Shown here: positions 45,391 through 53,537 of the stretch, piece by piece
How the letters are laid out: each line of letters opens with the position of its first letter
Numbering within the stretch: the first letter of the stretch is position 1
Notes under the pieces: model-generated
The model's database searches: none
What the model saw: only the letters and a program-made list of their open reading frames with translations
What the model was told of the DNA's origin: nothing
Position numbers and translations under genes: made by a program
Assembly: GCA_017312345.1 (NCBI GenBank)
Contig: BLAA01000001.1
Span: forward strand, 1,860,001-1,924,000
DNA: 64,000 nucleotides
Source of the DNA: Candidatus Denitrolinea symbiosum
Lineage (GTDB): Bacteria > Chloroflexota > Anaerolineae > Anaerolineales > Villigracilaceae
Reading direction: 5' to 3'

Positions 45391-45465
45391 AAAAAATTGC
45401 GCCCTGGAGCGAGGTGACGCCCCAGGGCGCGGCCGGTGCAGTACCACCGACGAGATGATTATAAC

Positions 45466-45503
45466 ATCCCGCCGAGCAAGTCACCGGTGGGATGCTTTTT
45501 TAA
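45466..45503 (+). terminator. Terminator of the tRNA-like transcript
   Basis: CATCCCGCC pairs with GGTGGGATG, then C and T6. Upstream, GCGCCCTGG/CCAGGGCGC (45399-45430) is a second hairpin directly behind the tRNA-like 3' end. Confidence 0.75.
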
Positions 45504-45525
45504 AATCTGAAAGGAGACCAGATCT

Positions 45526-45762
45526 ATGCAACGATTTCGACGGCTCAAACGTCGCGGGATCCCGCCCCAGCCTGCGCGTCCGTGCATCATCGTCTCGGAC
45601 GATGGAGCGTTTTGGCGGCTGAACGGCAACGGCATTCTCGAACGCGCCAACCAGCCTGACCGTTTCCCGTCTCACGTTGCGGCGGACAAAGCCATCTGGA
45701 AAACGATCGAGGCTTGGGGAAAAAACCATTCCGGTATCCGCTTTCAAAAGAAGGACATATAA
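45526..45762 (+). CDS. Small hypothetical protein, 78 aa
   Basis: First gene of the plasmid-like module. A basic N-terminus (MQRFRRLKRRG) precedes WRLNGNGILERANQPDRF and a short C-terminus. Good ribosome site (aaaggaga). No family recognised; the body is compatible with a small single-domain protein. It is followed by tightly packed small genes, several coupled by ATGA overlaps. Confidence 0.65.
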   Translation: MQRFRRLKRRGIPPQPARPCIIVSDDGAFWRLNGNGILERANQPDRFPSHVAADKAIWKTIEAWGKNHSGIRFQKKDI

Positions 45763-45764
45763 CC

Positions 45765-45896
45765 ATGATCCGCGTCACTGACCACGCTCTAGCGACCGTT
45801 ATCGACGCGGCGCTCGCGGGTTGGCTGCTCGCTGCCTGGTACGGCATGAACACCGTACAGAGAATTTACGCTCGCTTCCCCCCGCCATTTCCCTGA
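45765..45896 (+). CDS. Small membrane peptide, 43 aa
   Basis: ATG 45765; MIRVTDHALATVIDAALAGWLLAAWYGM gives one possible membrane helix. The stop overlaps the next ATG (TGATG). Unknown role. Confidence 0.5.
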   Translation: MIRVTDHALATVIDAALAGWLLAAWYGMNTVQRIYARFPPPFP

Positions 45897-46174
45897 TGGC
45901 GTTGCAGGGCGCTTTGATCCTGATACAGGTATCCTGGCTGACAGTCGTATTCCTGTATGCCGGGGAACTGGTCTGGGGTGGGATGGCCGTGGGCGGGATA
46001 TTCGTCGGTGGCGCTTCCTGGCTGGCTGTGCGTTTCCAATCCTGGGAATACAGTGAACCGATCTTCCGTCTGCTGCCTCCCCTCTTGTTTGCCGTGCTGC
46101 TGATCTACGAAACCATCCGCCTGCGCTCTGCCCGACGCGGACAGATCCAACAAATCCCATCCGAGGAAGGATAA
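45896..46174 (+). CDS. Small membrane protein, 92 aa
   Basis: From ATG 45896. Helices ALQGALILIQVSWLTVVFLYA, VWGGMAVGGIFVGGASWLAV and LLPPLLFAVLLIYETI, then a basic tail. Coupled to the upstream peptide. Part of the run of small membrane proteins; no family recognised. Confidence 0.6.
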   Translation: MALQGALILIQVSWLTVVFLYAGELVWGGMAVGGIFVGGASWLAVRFQSWEYSEPIFRLLPPLLFAVLLIYETIRLRSARRGQIQQIPSEEG

Positions 46175-46197
46175 TCAAAACCATCAAGGAGAAACCG

Positions 46198-46425
46198 ATG
46201 AAAATCAAAATCCAACGAACGTATGTGTGGGCAGCCCTGATTGCGCTCATCTTGGTCGCACTGCTGGCTACCAATGGAGGGGTGAAGGGAGCGCTGTCGT
46301 ATCGCTGCCGCGCGGCAGGGGAAAGCCTGGGGCTTTCCTGGGCGTGGTCGTTGAACGGCGGCTGCTGGGTGCAGGAGCCGAACGGCCAATGGGTTCCGCT
46401 TGACCAGACGCGCTTCACGCCGTAA
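46198..46425 (+). CDS. Small exported or membrane protein, 75 aa
   Basis: An N-terminal helix (YVWAALIALILVALLATNG) is followed by an outside domain with two Cys (YRCRAAGESLGLSWAW, GGCWVQEPNGQWVPLD), perhaps disulfide-bonded. A ribosome site (aaggaga) precedes the ATG. Family unknown. Confidence 0.6.
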   Translation: MKIKIQRTYVWAALIALILVALLATNGGVKGALSYRCRAAGESLGLSWAWSLNGGCWVQEPNGQWVPLDQTRFTP

Positions 46426-46445
46426 GAGCAAGGAGAGAACGAACT

Positions 46446-46751
46446 ATGAGTTCTGCGAGAAGCGCGGGCTGGCTCTGTTTATGGGGAGGACTGGCGTTCA
46501 TCCCGTTTGCAGCGGCGTTTCGCTGGCTGGCAGTTGTGACCCGAAGCGTTCCTGGGTTGCCCGGAATATGCACGGTCTTGTTCTGGACAGTCCTTGGAAT
46601 TGTCGCAATCTGCCTGGCTTATGCGGCTTGGGGTTTGGCGTGTGGGTACAACCGAACAGCCTGGAACGCGTATGCGCGCCACGCGCAAAAGGATACCGAG
46701 AAAGGAGCGGCGGAGGCCTGTCTGCGGGCGGGCGTGAAGCCGCCAAAATAA
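46446..46751 (+). CDS. Small membrane protein, 101 aa
   Basis: Two membrane helices (GWLCLWGGLAFIPFAAAF, VLFWTVLGIVAICLAYAAWGLACG), then a cytoplasmic basic tail. The spacing and strand match its neighbours. Unknown. The following 110 bp hold only the ribosome site of the next gene (cggaggc). Confidence 0.6.
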   Translation: MSSARSAGWLCLWGGLAFIPFAAAFRWLAVVTRSVPGLPGICTVLFWTVLGIVAICLAYAAWGLACGYNRTAWNAYARHAQKDTEKGAAEACLRAGVKPPK

Positions 46752-46861
46752 AAAGCGGCAGCCGCCAAAAGGTGCAAGCGTCGAAGCCCAGCATCCTTAA
46801 CAAGCGGCTACCGCCTCCTATTGTAACAAATTCCAAATTGAAATTCGGAGGCACATCTCAC

Positions 46862-47092
46862 ATGACTCAAACTCGCTACAAGAAAATGCTGCCCGCGCCG
46901 ACACCTGTAAGGATAGCCCGTTTTATCAGGATGGTCATTGGCGTAACGATTCTCGCGAAAATGTTTCGTGGGACGCTGGAAGTCTGGGTAGGCATCGCCC
47001 TGTATGTACTGCTGTGGATTGCCTACCTCGCGTTCAGTTTCACTGTTCGTGTCATCAAGCAGTACAACCTTGAATACCGGAGGCAAACATGA
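46862..47092 (+). CDS. Small membrane protein, 76 aa
   Basis: ATG 46862, preceded by ggaggc. One or two helices (MVIGVTILAKMF, VWVGIALYVLLWIAYLAFSF), basic ends. Its stop overlaps the start of the 398-aa gene (ATGA), so the two are coupled. Unknown. Confidence 0.6.
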   Translation: MTQTRYKKMLPAPTPVRIARFIRMVIGVTILAKMFRGTLEVWVGIALYVLLWIAYLAFSFTVRVIKQYNLEYRRQT

Positions 47093-48285
47093 GTAAACAA
47101 ACATCCCTGACGGACGAATTGACCGGCAACATCCAGACCGATCACGGCGGATTTGGCTTTGGCGATCTGATCGTCATCCTGCTGGACCTGGCGCTGTTGA
47201 TCTACACCGGCTTTCGCTCCTACGATTTCCTGACCAGCACTGTGCCGGACGGCTGGCAGATATTGGCGCTGGTCGGCCTGTGGGGCCTGGACATCGGCGC
47301 CATTGCCTGGTCGCTGGTATGGATTTTCGGCTCGACCGAAAAATACCAGGATTGGGTTTCGATGACTTTCTTCGTCGTGGACCTGGTAGGCGTGGTCCTG
47401 ACCTCCCTGACCGACTCTCTGATGTACGGCGCGAAGGGCGGCGTAACGACCCAAACACTGACCGGCATCTCCGTGGTGGTTGTTCCCCTGGTGGTTGTGC
47501 TGAACGTGGTGGCCGGTTTCATCTATCACATGACCTCCCCTGCCACGAAAGCGCAGCGCGCCAAACGCCGCGCGGATGCCGCGCATCGCGCCAAGATGGA
47601 AGAACTCGCGCAAATGGAACGCGACCTGACCTACGCCGAGCAATACCTGTTGAAACGGCAGGACACGCTGGACAAATCCGCGTTCCTGGCACAGATGAAA
47701 GTCGCGCAGGACGCCATCGAAAAAGCCACCCGCGAAGCGTTGCGCGACCAGGCTGGAATTGCGGATGCCGCCAAAGGAGAAACGTCTGGCGTGGCGGGTA
47801 AGTTGGCGCAGTTGAAAGAACGCGTCGACGCGCTCAAATCGAGCTGGGCGTTTTCTGACGATGTTTCCGCCCCTGACCCTGATCCTGCCGCCAATCCTGC
47901 CCCTGATCCTGTCGAGCTGACTTCGCAAGCGGCTGATCCTAAGCTTGCCACCATCTTGATGCGAGCGAATCCGGATGATAACGGGATGTGGTGGCGGGCT
48001 ACCGTACTCGACACCAACAACGAGTCCCTGTTTCTCACCGGCGTCAATTTGGACCGGGAAATGATTCTCAACACGGCAAAAGTATGGTGTTACGAGAACG
48101 GGTACACAATCCAGGCCATCAACAGGGATACGGTTAGACCGAAGCCCGAACCCACCCACCACCCGATTCCGTCTGCGGATGGAGCGAAACAACGCGAGCC
48201 TTCCTACCATCCGATCCTGCCTATGGGTGGCGCGGCGGCGTCCAACAACGGCCACCTGCCCCAGGACGACGCGGACCCTATCTAA
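47089..48285 (+). CDS. Four-helix membrane protein with coiled-coil tail
   Basis: 398 aa. Helices at about 25-45, 58-78, 90-110 and 120-145 (DLIVILLDLALLIYTGF, LVGLWGLDIGAIAWSLVWIF, MTFFVVDLVGVVLTSL, VVVVPLVVVLNVVAGFIY). A charged coiled coil follows (MEELAQMERDLTYAEQYLL, KERVDALKSSW), then a Pro/Asp linker and a C-terminal domain (ANPDDNGMWWRATVLD). No family recognised. It is the largest membrane protein of the module and may form a complex with the small ones. Confidence 0.65.
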   Translation: MSKQTSLTDELTGNIQTDHGGFGFGDLIVILLDLALLIYTGFRSYDFLTSTVPDGWQILALVGLWGLDIGAIAWSLVWIFGSTEKYQDWVSMTFFVVDLVGVVLTSLTDSLMYGAKGGVTTQTLTGISVVVVPLVVVLNVVAGFIYHMTSPATKAQRAKRRADAAHRAKMEELAQMERDLTYAEQYLLKRQDTLDKSAFLAQMKVAQDAIEKATREALRDQAGIADAAKGETSGVAGKLAQLKERVDALKSSWAFSDDVSAPDPDPAANPAPDPVELTSQAADPKLATILMRANPDDNGMWWRATVLDTNNESLFLTGVNLDREMILNTAKVWCYENGYTIQAINRDTVRPKPEPTHHPIPSADGAKQREPSYHPILPMGGAAASNNGHLPQDDADPI

Positions 48286-48314
48286 GCCGGACGGCGACAC
48301 GGCGCATTTTCCCG

Positions 48315-48575
48315 TTGGATCTGGACGCGTTCGGAGAAGTCAAACTGCCGAGCGCGATCCAGGTTCAGCGGCGGGGAGCGAGGCGGCTGCCGAATCCCCG
48401 CGAGGCGCTGGCCCTGGTACTCGGCGCGCTCGGAACGTTGGGACGCATGTCCGGCGTAAAGATCCTGAACATCGAACTGCACGGTCAGCCTGCCGCCCTG
48501 ACGATCATCGAAGGCGCGCAGTTTGGCGAAGACGCGCAAGGCAATACCATTTTGGAGAATACGTCAAATGACTGA
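48315..48575 (+). CDS. Hypothetical protein, 86 aa
   Basis: Starts at TTG 48315 or further up in frame. GRMSGVKILNIELHGQPAALTIIEGAQFGED suggests a small alpha/beta fold. The stop overlaps the next start by 8 bp. Family unknown. Confidence 0.5.
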   Translation: MDLDAFGEVKLPSAIQVQRRGARRLPNPREALALVLGALGTLGRMSGVKILNIELHGQPAALTIIEGAQFGEDAQGNTILENTSND

Positions 48576-49047
48576 CACAGTACACAATTTACAGCACATC
48601 TTGACGGAGCAGCGCGCTCGAAGGAACGCGGCAGCGCCTTCCTCGCCCCGCGTCCGTCGCTCCCATGGCGGCGCGATGGCGGTTGCTGTGCTGGCGTTCG
48701 TCCTCCTCCTGGGAGCGGGTTTTTGGCTGTGGGATCGTGACGCCTCGCAACTCTCTCCCGCCCCAGCCAATCTCCCCGTGACGCAAGTTGTCGCGACGGC
48801 GAAACGTGTACTTCCGCCTCCCTCCCCCACTCGGCTGCCTTTCACTCCCTGGACAATGACCGTTTGCGAGGGCGTTGTCTGGCTGCATGTGCGCTTCGAG
48901 CCGAAAACGGACGCGGCGGTGCGCGGCTATCTGCGCGGCGGGGAACAGGTTGTTCTGGTCGAGCGGCAAGGCGGTTGGGTCTTGTTGTCCGCTCCGGTCA
49001 ACGGCTGGGCCGATTCCCGTTATCTGTGCGGAGGCGCGCAGCCATGA
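48568..49047 (+). CDS. Membrane-anchored SH3b-like protein
   Basis: 159 aa from ATG 48568. One helix (GGAMAVAVLAFVLLLGAGFWLW), a Pro/Ala linker, then an SH3b-like domain (VWLHVRFEPKTDAAVRGYLRGGEQVVLVERQGGWVLLSAPVNGW). The domain faces outward and may contact the cell wall. Coupled to the next gene (ATGA). Confidence 0.7.
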   Translation: MTDTVHNLQHILTEQRARRNAAAPSSPRVRRSHGGAMAVAVLAFVLLLGAGFWLWDRDASQLSPAPANLPVTQVVATAKRVLPPPSPTRLPFTPWTMTVCEGVVWLHVRFEPKTDAAVRGYLRGGEQVVLVERQGGWVLLSAPVNGWADSRYLCGGAQP

Positions 49048-49256
49048 AGCTCCATAAATATACGGAGTCCTACGTCTGGCTGGTGTCGTACTGTCCCGAT
49101 GCTCCAGAACTCGTCGGGCGGAAATTTCGCAGCCTTGACCTGCAATACGGCGTGTGGCCGGAAGGAACGACTTTCACCAATGTTCGCACGGGCGAGGTGA
49201 GGGTTTGGAAGAATGGCAACGGCATGTCGCTCAATACGGAGACTGCCCATGCTTGA
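49044..49256 (+). CDS. Small hypothetical protein, 70 aa
   Basis: MKLHKYTESYVWLVSYCPD ... GRKFRSLDLQYGVWPEGTTF. Looks like a compact beta protein. ATG overlaps the previous stop. Unknown. Confidence 0.55.
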   Translation: MKLHKYTESYVWLVSYCPDAPELVGRKFRSLDLQYGVWPEGTTFTNVRTGEVRVWKNGNGMSLNTETAHA

Positions 49257-49340
49257 CGTCTCCCTGCTTTCTTTCGCCAAGGCCGCAGGGCTATAAAATG
49301 GAGGAAGACCCCTCAACCCTTCCTCCAGCAAGGAGATCAC

Positions 49341-49532
49341 ATGAAACTGAAATCCTTCCTGCGGGCCCTGGCGTTCGCCGCCCTCGGCACGGGCGTGATC
49401 GTGCTGGCTGACCATCTTGGCGGTGCGTACTTCCCCACTTATATCTACTTCCTGATCTGGGTGTTCCTGTCTGCCCTGTGGTTTTGGTCACAAGAGAACG
49501 GATGGCAACCCTACGAGAGGATGTCGAAATGA
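49341..49532 (+). CDS. Small membrane protein, 63 aa
   Basis: Two helices (FLRALAFAALGTGVIVLAD, YFLIWVFLSALWFW). Ribosome site aaggag. Its stop overlaps the parA start (ATGA), so it is translationally coupled to parA. Confidence 0.65.
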   Translation: MKLKSFLRALAFAALGTGVIVLADHLGGAYFPTYIYFLIWVFLSALWFWSQENGWQPYERMSK

Positions 49533-50281
49533 ACCGCATTATCGCAATCGCAAACCAAAAAGGCGGTGTGGGCAAGACCACGACCGCCGTCTCCCTGGCG
49601 CACGGACTGGCGCTGCGCCGCCGCAACGTCCTGCTGGTTGATCTTGATCCGCAGGGACAATGCGCCACCTCGCTGGCCGTCAACCCGGAGCCGGGCGTCT
49701 TCAACGCCCTGGTCAACCCGCGTTCCGACATCCGCCAATGGATCCGCGACACCGGACGCGAGTATCTGCACCTCCTGCCCGGCGACCGCTCAACCGCCAC
49801 CGCCCAGATCGTAATCAACGCCGAGAACCGCCCCATTGACGCCATCCTGTCTCTCCTGCGCGTTCTACGGAACGAGTACGACTACATTCTCCTGGACACC
49901 GCGCCCTCGGTGGGAGGCATTCAAGAGCGGGCGGTGTACGCCTCCGACCTGACGCTGATTCCCACTGCCACCGAATTTCTCTCAATGGACGGCCTGGTGC
50001 AAATGATGGACCTGCTGGGTTCGCTGCGCGAACGTTTTCATTGGAATGGCAGATTGTTGGGCATCCTGCCAACCTTCTATGACGAGCAAACTTCCGAAAG
50101 CGCCAAGTCCATCGAGGAACTTCGCGGGAAATTTGGAAAGGGCATATTGTCTCCCATTCACCGCGCCACAGTATTACGAGAATGCGCGGCGGATGGCGTG
50201 ACCATCTTCGAGAAGGCTCCCGCCTCACGCGCTTCGCAGGAGTACGAAACCCTAACCACCGTGACGGTGAAGGTGCCTTAA
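49529..50281 (+). CDS. parA: ParA-family partition ATPase
   Basis: 250 aa from ATG 49529. Deviant Walker A ANQKGGVGKTTTAVSLAHGL, LLVDLDPQGQCATSL and Walker B YDYILLDTAPSV; FLSMDGLVQMMDLL follows. Soj-type without N-terminal HTH. It should partition the replicon or position a complex on the nucleoid. The partner gene follows 17 bp on. This is the strongest sign that the module was or is a plasmid or phage-plasmid. Confidence 0.93.
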   Translation: MNRIIAIANQKGGVGKTTTAVSLAHGLALRRRNVLLVDLDPQGQCATSLAVNPEPGVFNALVNPRSDIRQWIRDTGREYLHLLPGDRSTATAQIVINAENRPIDAILSLLRVLRNEYDYILLDTAPSVGGIQERAVYASDLTLIPTATEFLSMDGLVQMMDLLGSLRERFHWNGRLLGILPTFYDEQTSESAKSIEELRGKFGKGILSPIHRATVLRECAADGVTIFEKAPASRASQEYETLTTVTVKVP

Positions 50282-50298
50282 CCAGTCCAGGTATGATC

Positions 50299-50868
50299 AT
50301 GCCTCGTCGAAACGTTTTTGACCGCCCTCAAGATCCTGTCGCTCAAATCGAAGTTGCCAGGGAAAGGAAACGCGAACGCGCCTGGGAACAATCCCATCGC
50401 GGCCGGACCTGGTACATTCCTCCCGCGTTGCAGGAGCAAGCGAAGGAGACGCGCGCTGAGATTCTTGCTCTCGCGCAGAAACACATGGCGACAGCCAGCA
50501 ATGTGGCCTCTGCGCTCCTGGATTTTTCCCTCGCGCAAGTGCGAAGCGGAAAACTCCAACTGGAGACGCGGCCAGATCCCGGTCGCCGCAAACTACCTCT
50601 GGCGTGGGAGGAGGCAAGCGATTGGGCGCAGGAGATCCAACCGCCCAGACGACGTACAGCCAATGTCCCGCTGCTGCGGTTGACGTATCGAATTGACGGC
50701 AATGTCGTTAACCAAATTCAAGCCGCGGCGCGCACTCACGGAACGACAGATGGGGAGGTGGCTGTCCGCCTCCTCCGCCACGCCCTGGACGCCTATACAA
50801 GTGGACGACTCCGTCTGCGCGAGGAGGCGGTTGTCATGGGACAGAAAGTGAGTTCAACATGGCGATAG
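50299..50868 (+). CDS. Hypothetical ParA partner, 189 aa
   Basis: From ATG 50299. A basic N-terminus (ARERKRERAWEQSHRGR) is followed by two similar helical units: WYIPPALQEQAKETRAEILALAQKHM ... SALLDFSL and LTYRIDGNVVNQIQAAARTHGTTDGEVAVRLLRHALDAYTSGRL. The second looks like a ribbon-helix-helix fold. No ParB nuclease motif is present. Its place behind parA suggests the DNA-binding partition partner (inference). Confidence 0.6.
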   Translation: MPRRNVFDRPQDPVAQIEVARERKRERAWEQSHRGRTWYIPPALQEQAKETRAEILALAQKHMATASNVASALLDFSLAQVRSGKLQLETRPDPGRRKLPLAWEEASDWAQEIQPPRRRTANVPLLRLTYRIDGNVVNQIQAAARTHGTTDGEVAVRLLRHALDAYTSGRLRLREEAVVMGQKVSSTWR

Positions 50869-50909
50869 CCCAAATGAGCGTCGCGCTTTCCGCCAAAACG
50901 CGACCATCC

Positions 50910-50952
50910 AAAGCGGGTAGTAAGCGGCAACGCTTACTACCCGCTTTCGTTT
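50910..50952 (+). terminator. 17-bp perfect hairpin before the initiator gene
   Basis: AAAGCGGGTAGTAAGCG pairs with CGCTTACTACCCGCTTT around GCAA, followed by CGTTTT. It ends the parA unit and may also be part of the origin region, because its arms carry CGCTTAC like the iterons at 50963. Confidence 0.8.
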
Positions 50953-50962
50953 TGATTACCGT

Positions 50963-50993
50963 CCGCTTACATGCCGCTTACCATGCCGCTTAC
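50963..50993 (+). repeat. Three CCGCTTAC iterons upstream of the initiator gene
   Basis: CCGCTTAC at 50963, 50974 and 50986, 11-12 bp apart and separated by ATG. A reverse copy GTAAGCGG lies at 50920 in the hairpin. They are candidate binding sites for autoregulation or plasmid copy control. Confidence 0.65.
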
Positions 50994-51129
50994 ATGGATT
51001 TACTACAAACGATTTTGCGCCCCCTGTTTTTCGCCACAGGTCTTGCGAGACGCCCGCAAAAGATCGCCCGTCCTGGGGCTTCCTGTGTTTTTTTCGGAAA
51101 TCAACCATAAAAAATATTTGGAGTACGAA

Positions 51130-53139
51130 ATGGATATTCAATCCGCCCTCGATCAAGCCCTCGAAGAAAGCCATGCCGCCAATTTGTGGGATCAGGTGTT
51201 GGGCATTCTGGAAGGCGAGATGCCGAAAGCGTCTTTCGATACCTGGCTGCGCGACACGAAACTCAGCGCGCACGAAGCAGGCGTGATGACGGTCGCAGCG
51301 CGCAATGCCTATGCGCGTGAATGGCTGGAGTCTCGCGTGGCCGTCGCATGCGAACGCGCCCTGTCCGACCTGACCGGCGCTGATACAAAGATCCGATTTG
51401 TGGTGGACGGTGAAGTAAAGGATGCAGACGTGGAGGAAGTCCTGGAGGAGGAACCCGAAGCGCGCGGGTTCGCCGCTGAGGTGGTGGACGCTACACGCTA
51501 TCAGGACGAAGTGCGTCCCGAAAAGGTGGTTGTCCTGCCGGGTTACGCCCTGCGCCTACTCGAACATGGCGACCTGACTCCCAAGCAGATGAGCCTATGG
51601 CTGGGTTTTCGCCAGGCGGTCTATGCCCAACGTAAGCGTGGGGAGGGGACGGTCCGAAATATTCCTCACTGGGAGGTTTGCAAGTTTGCCATGATGAGTC
51701 GGGCTTCGTACTTTCGCGAGATTCGGAGCAAAGAGGATTTTGTTGCGGGCGGACTGGTCGAGAAGATTGATTCGGGCAGTATGGGTGACGCTAACTGCTA
51801 TCGCGTTCACATGGCTCCACGCCTGACGCGGCGGGACTGCGCGGCCATCGAGCGCGTTCTGACCACGGAAGTCTCCGAAGCCTCCACGCGGAAGGATGGC
51901 GTTCAGAAGGCAGTGGATACGCTTAATGCTTTGGCAGAACGCGCCCCTGCCGATTACCTGGAGGCGGAGGATATAACGATCGGCGATGCCTGGCCGCGCA
52001 GCGTGGCAGAGATTGTGCGGAGCGTGATCGGACTGGAGGGTGACTTGCCGCACGAACTGGCTGACGCGGCGGAGCGCCCGACGGATCGCATTTTGGGGGC
52101 ATACGGTCAGGTGGTGATCACGCACTACTTCCTGACTCGGGTTGTCCCCGCTTTGGAATTCAGCCATGCCCAGGCATGGGCGATCATCCTGTTGCGGGAC
52201 CGCTGCTGGTTTGACTACGAGACGCGCTCCCAGCGCGACTTTGTCATCGTTCCGGGAGGGTTGAGAACGCTGGCGAAGTGGGTGGGGACAACGCGTCGAA
52301 GCGTCGAACTTTGGGCTAACTCGCCAACTTTCACGGCCTTTGTCCAGGAGGTCAATCCCGGCGGTCCGCGCGAAACCTTCTTGAAAACGGGAGAGGTCTT
52401 CTGGGTGCGGCAGGATGAACCACTGGACTTGGACAGCGAAAAAGTGAGACTCGAAAGCGAAAAGGTGAGACTCGGTTTGCGAAAAAGTGAGACTCTGGGG
52501 AGCGAAATTTTGAGACTCTTGGAGCGAAAAAGTGAGACTCTATTAAAACCTCTATTAAACCCCTATTTAAACCCCTATAAGCCTCAGAATCTACCACCAC
52601 CTGCGAAAAACGCTCGAAAAACCAAAATCGCTGGAAAGGTGGCGGTAAATTTCCCTTCGGGTTGGGTTTTGGATCGTATCCTGCAAGGGAAAGTGATTTC
52701 CCCAAAAATCCTTCGGCAGATACGCGGCGGAAGCGGCCAGGCTTTGGTGTCCTGGTTGCTGTACGCCCTGTCGCCAGAAGGCGAGGGGATCAACAAGCCC
52801 TTGAACTACGCGCTGGATCGCCTGGCGCAGGATCAACAGAACGGCGCCGGGGAAAAGTACGATCAACTGGCTGCCGTACCTCCCGAAGCCCTGATCGAAG
52901 TGGCGCAAGCCGCATACAAATCCAGCCTGACCCATCACGATTACGACAATCCTCTCGTTGCGCTCTGGCTGGACGTGATGGGCATTGGGGCGAAGGAGCG
53001 CGCTGTCACTCTACTGCGCTTGCTTTTAGGCGATAACGCGCCCATCCGGATCGAGCGCGAGTTTCGCGCCGATACCTGGCAAATGACTGCCTCGGGCGCG
53101 TGGGAACACAATATCGAGATCCGCTCGGAACAAACCTAA
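51130..53139 (+). CDS. Replication initiator with DnaA domain I
   Basis: 669 aa from ATG 51130 (ggag upstream). Residues about 17-95 match the DnaA N-terminal domain: WDQVLGILEGEMPKASFDTWL and MTVAARNAYAREWLESRV. In DnaA this domain contacts the helicase. About 140-300 and 380-430 look like winged-helix modules (MSRASYFREIRSKEDFVAGGL, LAKWVGTTRRSVELWANS). There is no AAA+ domain. Residues 436-485 are odd repeats (SEKVRLESEKVRL, LLNPYLNPY), because the DNA carries the origin iterons. The rest is unknown. It probably opens that origin and loads DnaB (inference). Confidence 0.8.
   Translation: MDIQSALDQALEESHAANLWDQVLGILEGEMPKASFDTWLRDTKLSAHEAGVMTVAARNAYAREWLESRVAVACERALSDLTGADTKIRFVVDGEVKDADVEEVLEEEPEARGFAAEVVDATRYQDEVRPEKVVVLPGYALRLLEHGDLTPKQMSLWLGFRQAVYAQRKRGEGTVRNIPHWEVCKFAMMSRASYFREIRSKEDFVAGGLVEKIDSGSMGDANCYRVHMAPRLTRRDCAAIERVLTTEVSEASTRKDGVQKAVDTLNALAERAPADYLEAEDITIGDAWPRSVAEIVRSVIGLEGDLPHELADAAERPTDRILGAYGQVVITHYFLTRVVPALEFSHAQAWAIILLRDRCWFDYETRSQRDFVIVPGGLRTLAKWVGTTRRSVELWANSPTFTAFVQEVNPGGPRETFLKTGEVFWVRQDEPLDLDSEKVRLESEKVRLGLRKSETLGSEILRLLERKSETLLKPLLNPYLNPYKPQNLPPPAKNARKTKIAGKVAVNFPSGWVLDRILQGKVISPKILRQIRGGSGQALVSWLLYALSPEGEGINKPLNYALDRLAQDQQNGAGEKYDQLAAVPPEALIEVAQAAYKSSLTHHDYDNPLVALWLDVMGIGAKERAVTLLRLLLGDNAPIRIEREFRADTWQMTASGAWEHNIEIRSEQT
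52435..52586 (+). other. Putative replication origin inside the initiator gene
   Basis: Five 18-bp iterons close to AGCGAAAAAGTGAGACTC start at 52435, 52456, 52478, 52501 and 52523, 21-23 bp apart, two helical turns. Directly after come about four AT-rich repeats of 11-12 bp (CTATTAAAACCT, CTATTAAACCCC, CTATTTAAACCC, CTATAAGC) at 52540-52583, like a melting region. The arrangement copies the phage lambda origin within gene O. Function is inferred. Confidence 0.75.
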
Positions 53140-53154
53140 ACCAAGGAGTATGTC

Positions 53155-53511
53155 ATGAAAATCGTTGTAAGTTTTTTAGCCTTGACCGTTCCGCAAGAGG
53201 AGCAGGTTACGCCAGACTTGGAAGAACTCGGCCTGGGTATGTTCAAAGATCGCGATATGGCGATCGAGGTCCAACCATCCGAAAGGTTGTTGGAGTTACA
53301 GTCGCTGACGCTATCTCCCTGGAGCCTTGCCAGCGCCAGTTCTGCAGGACTCATGTTTTATCTGGCGTCCAAAGGGCAACACGATCAAATCGGGCAACTC
53401 CAAGATATATGGAATGGGTATTTTTTGCTGCCGTTCCACGAAATCAAGAGCATCTCATGTATTGGCAAAGATGCGGTCCAGTCTGAAAATCTCGCGCCAT
53501 CAAGCGCGTGA
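53155..53511 (+). CDS. Hypothetical protein, 118 aa
   Basis: Starts 15 bp after the initiator with ribosome site aaggag. MKIVVSFLALTVPQEEQ ... RLLELQSLTLSPWSLASASSAG. No family recognised. The packing suggests cotranscription with the initiator. Confidence 0.6.
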   Translation: MKIVVSFLALTVPQEEQVTPDLEELGLGMFKDRDMAIEVQPSERLLELQSLTLSPWSLASASSAGLMFYLASKGQHDQIGQLQDIWNGYFLLPFHEIKSISCIGKDAVQSENLAPSSA

Positions 53512-53537
53512 AAATTTTTCCAACAAAGGAGCAAGTA

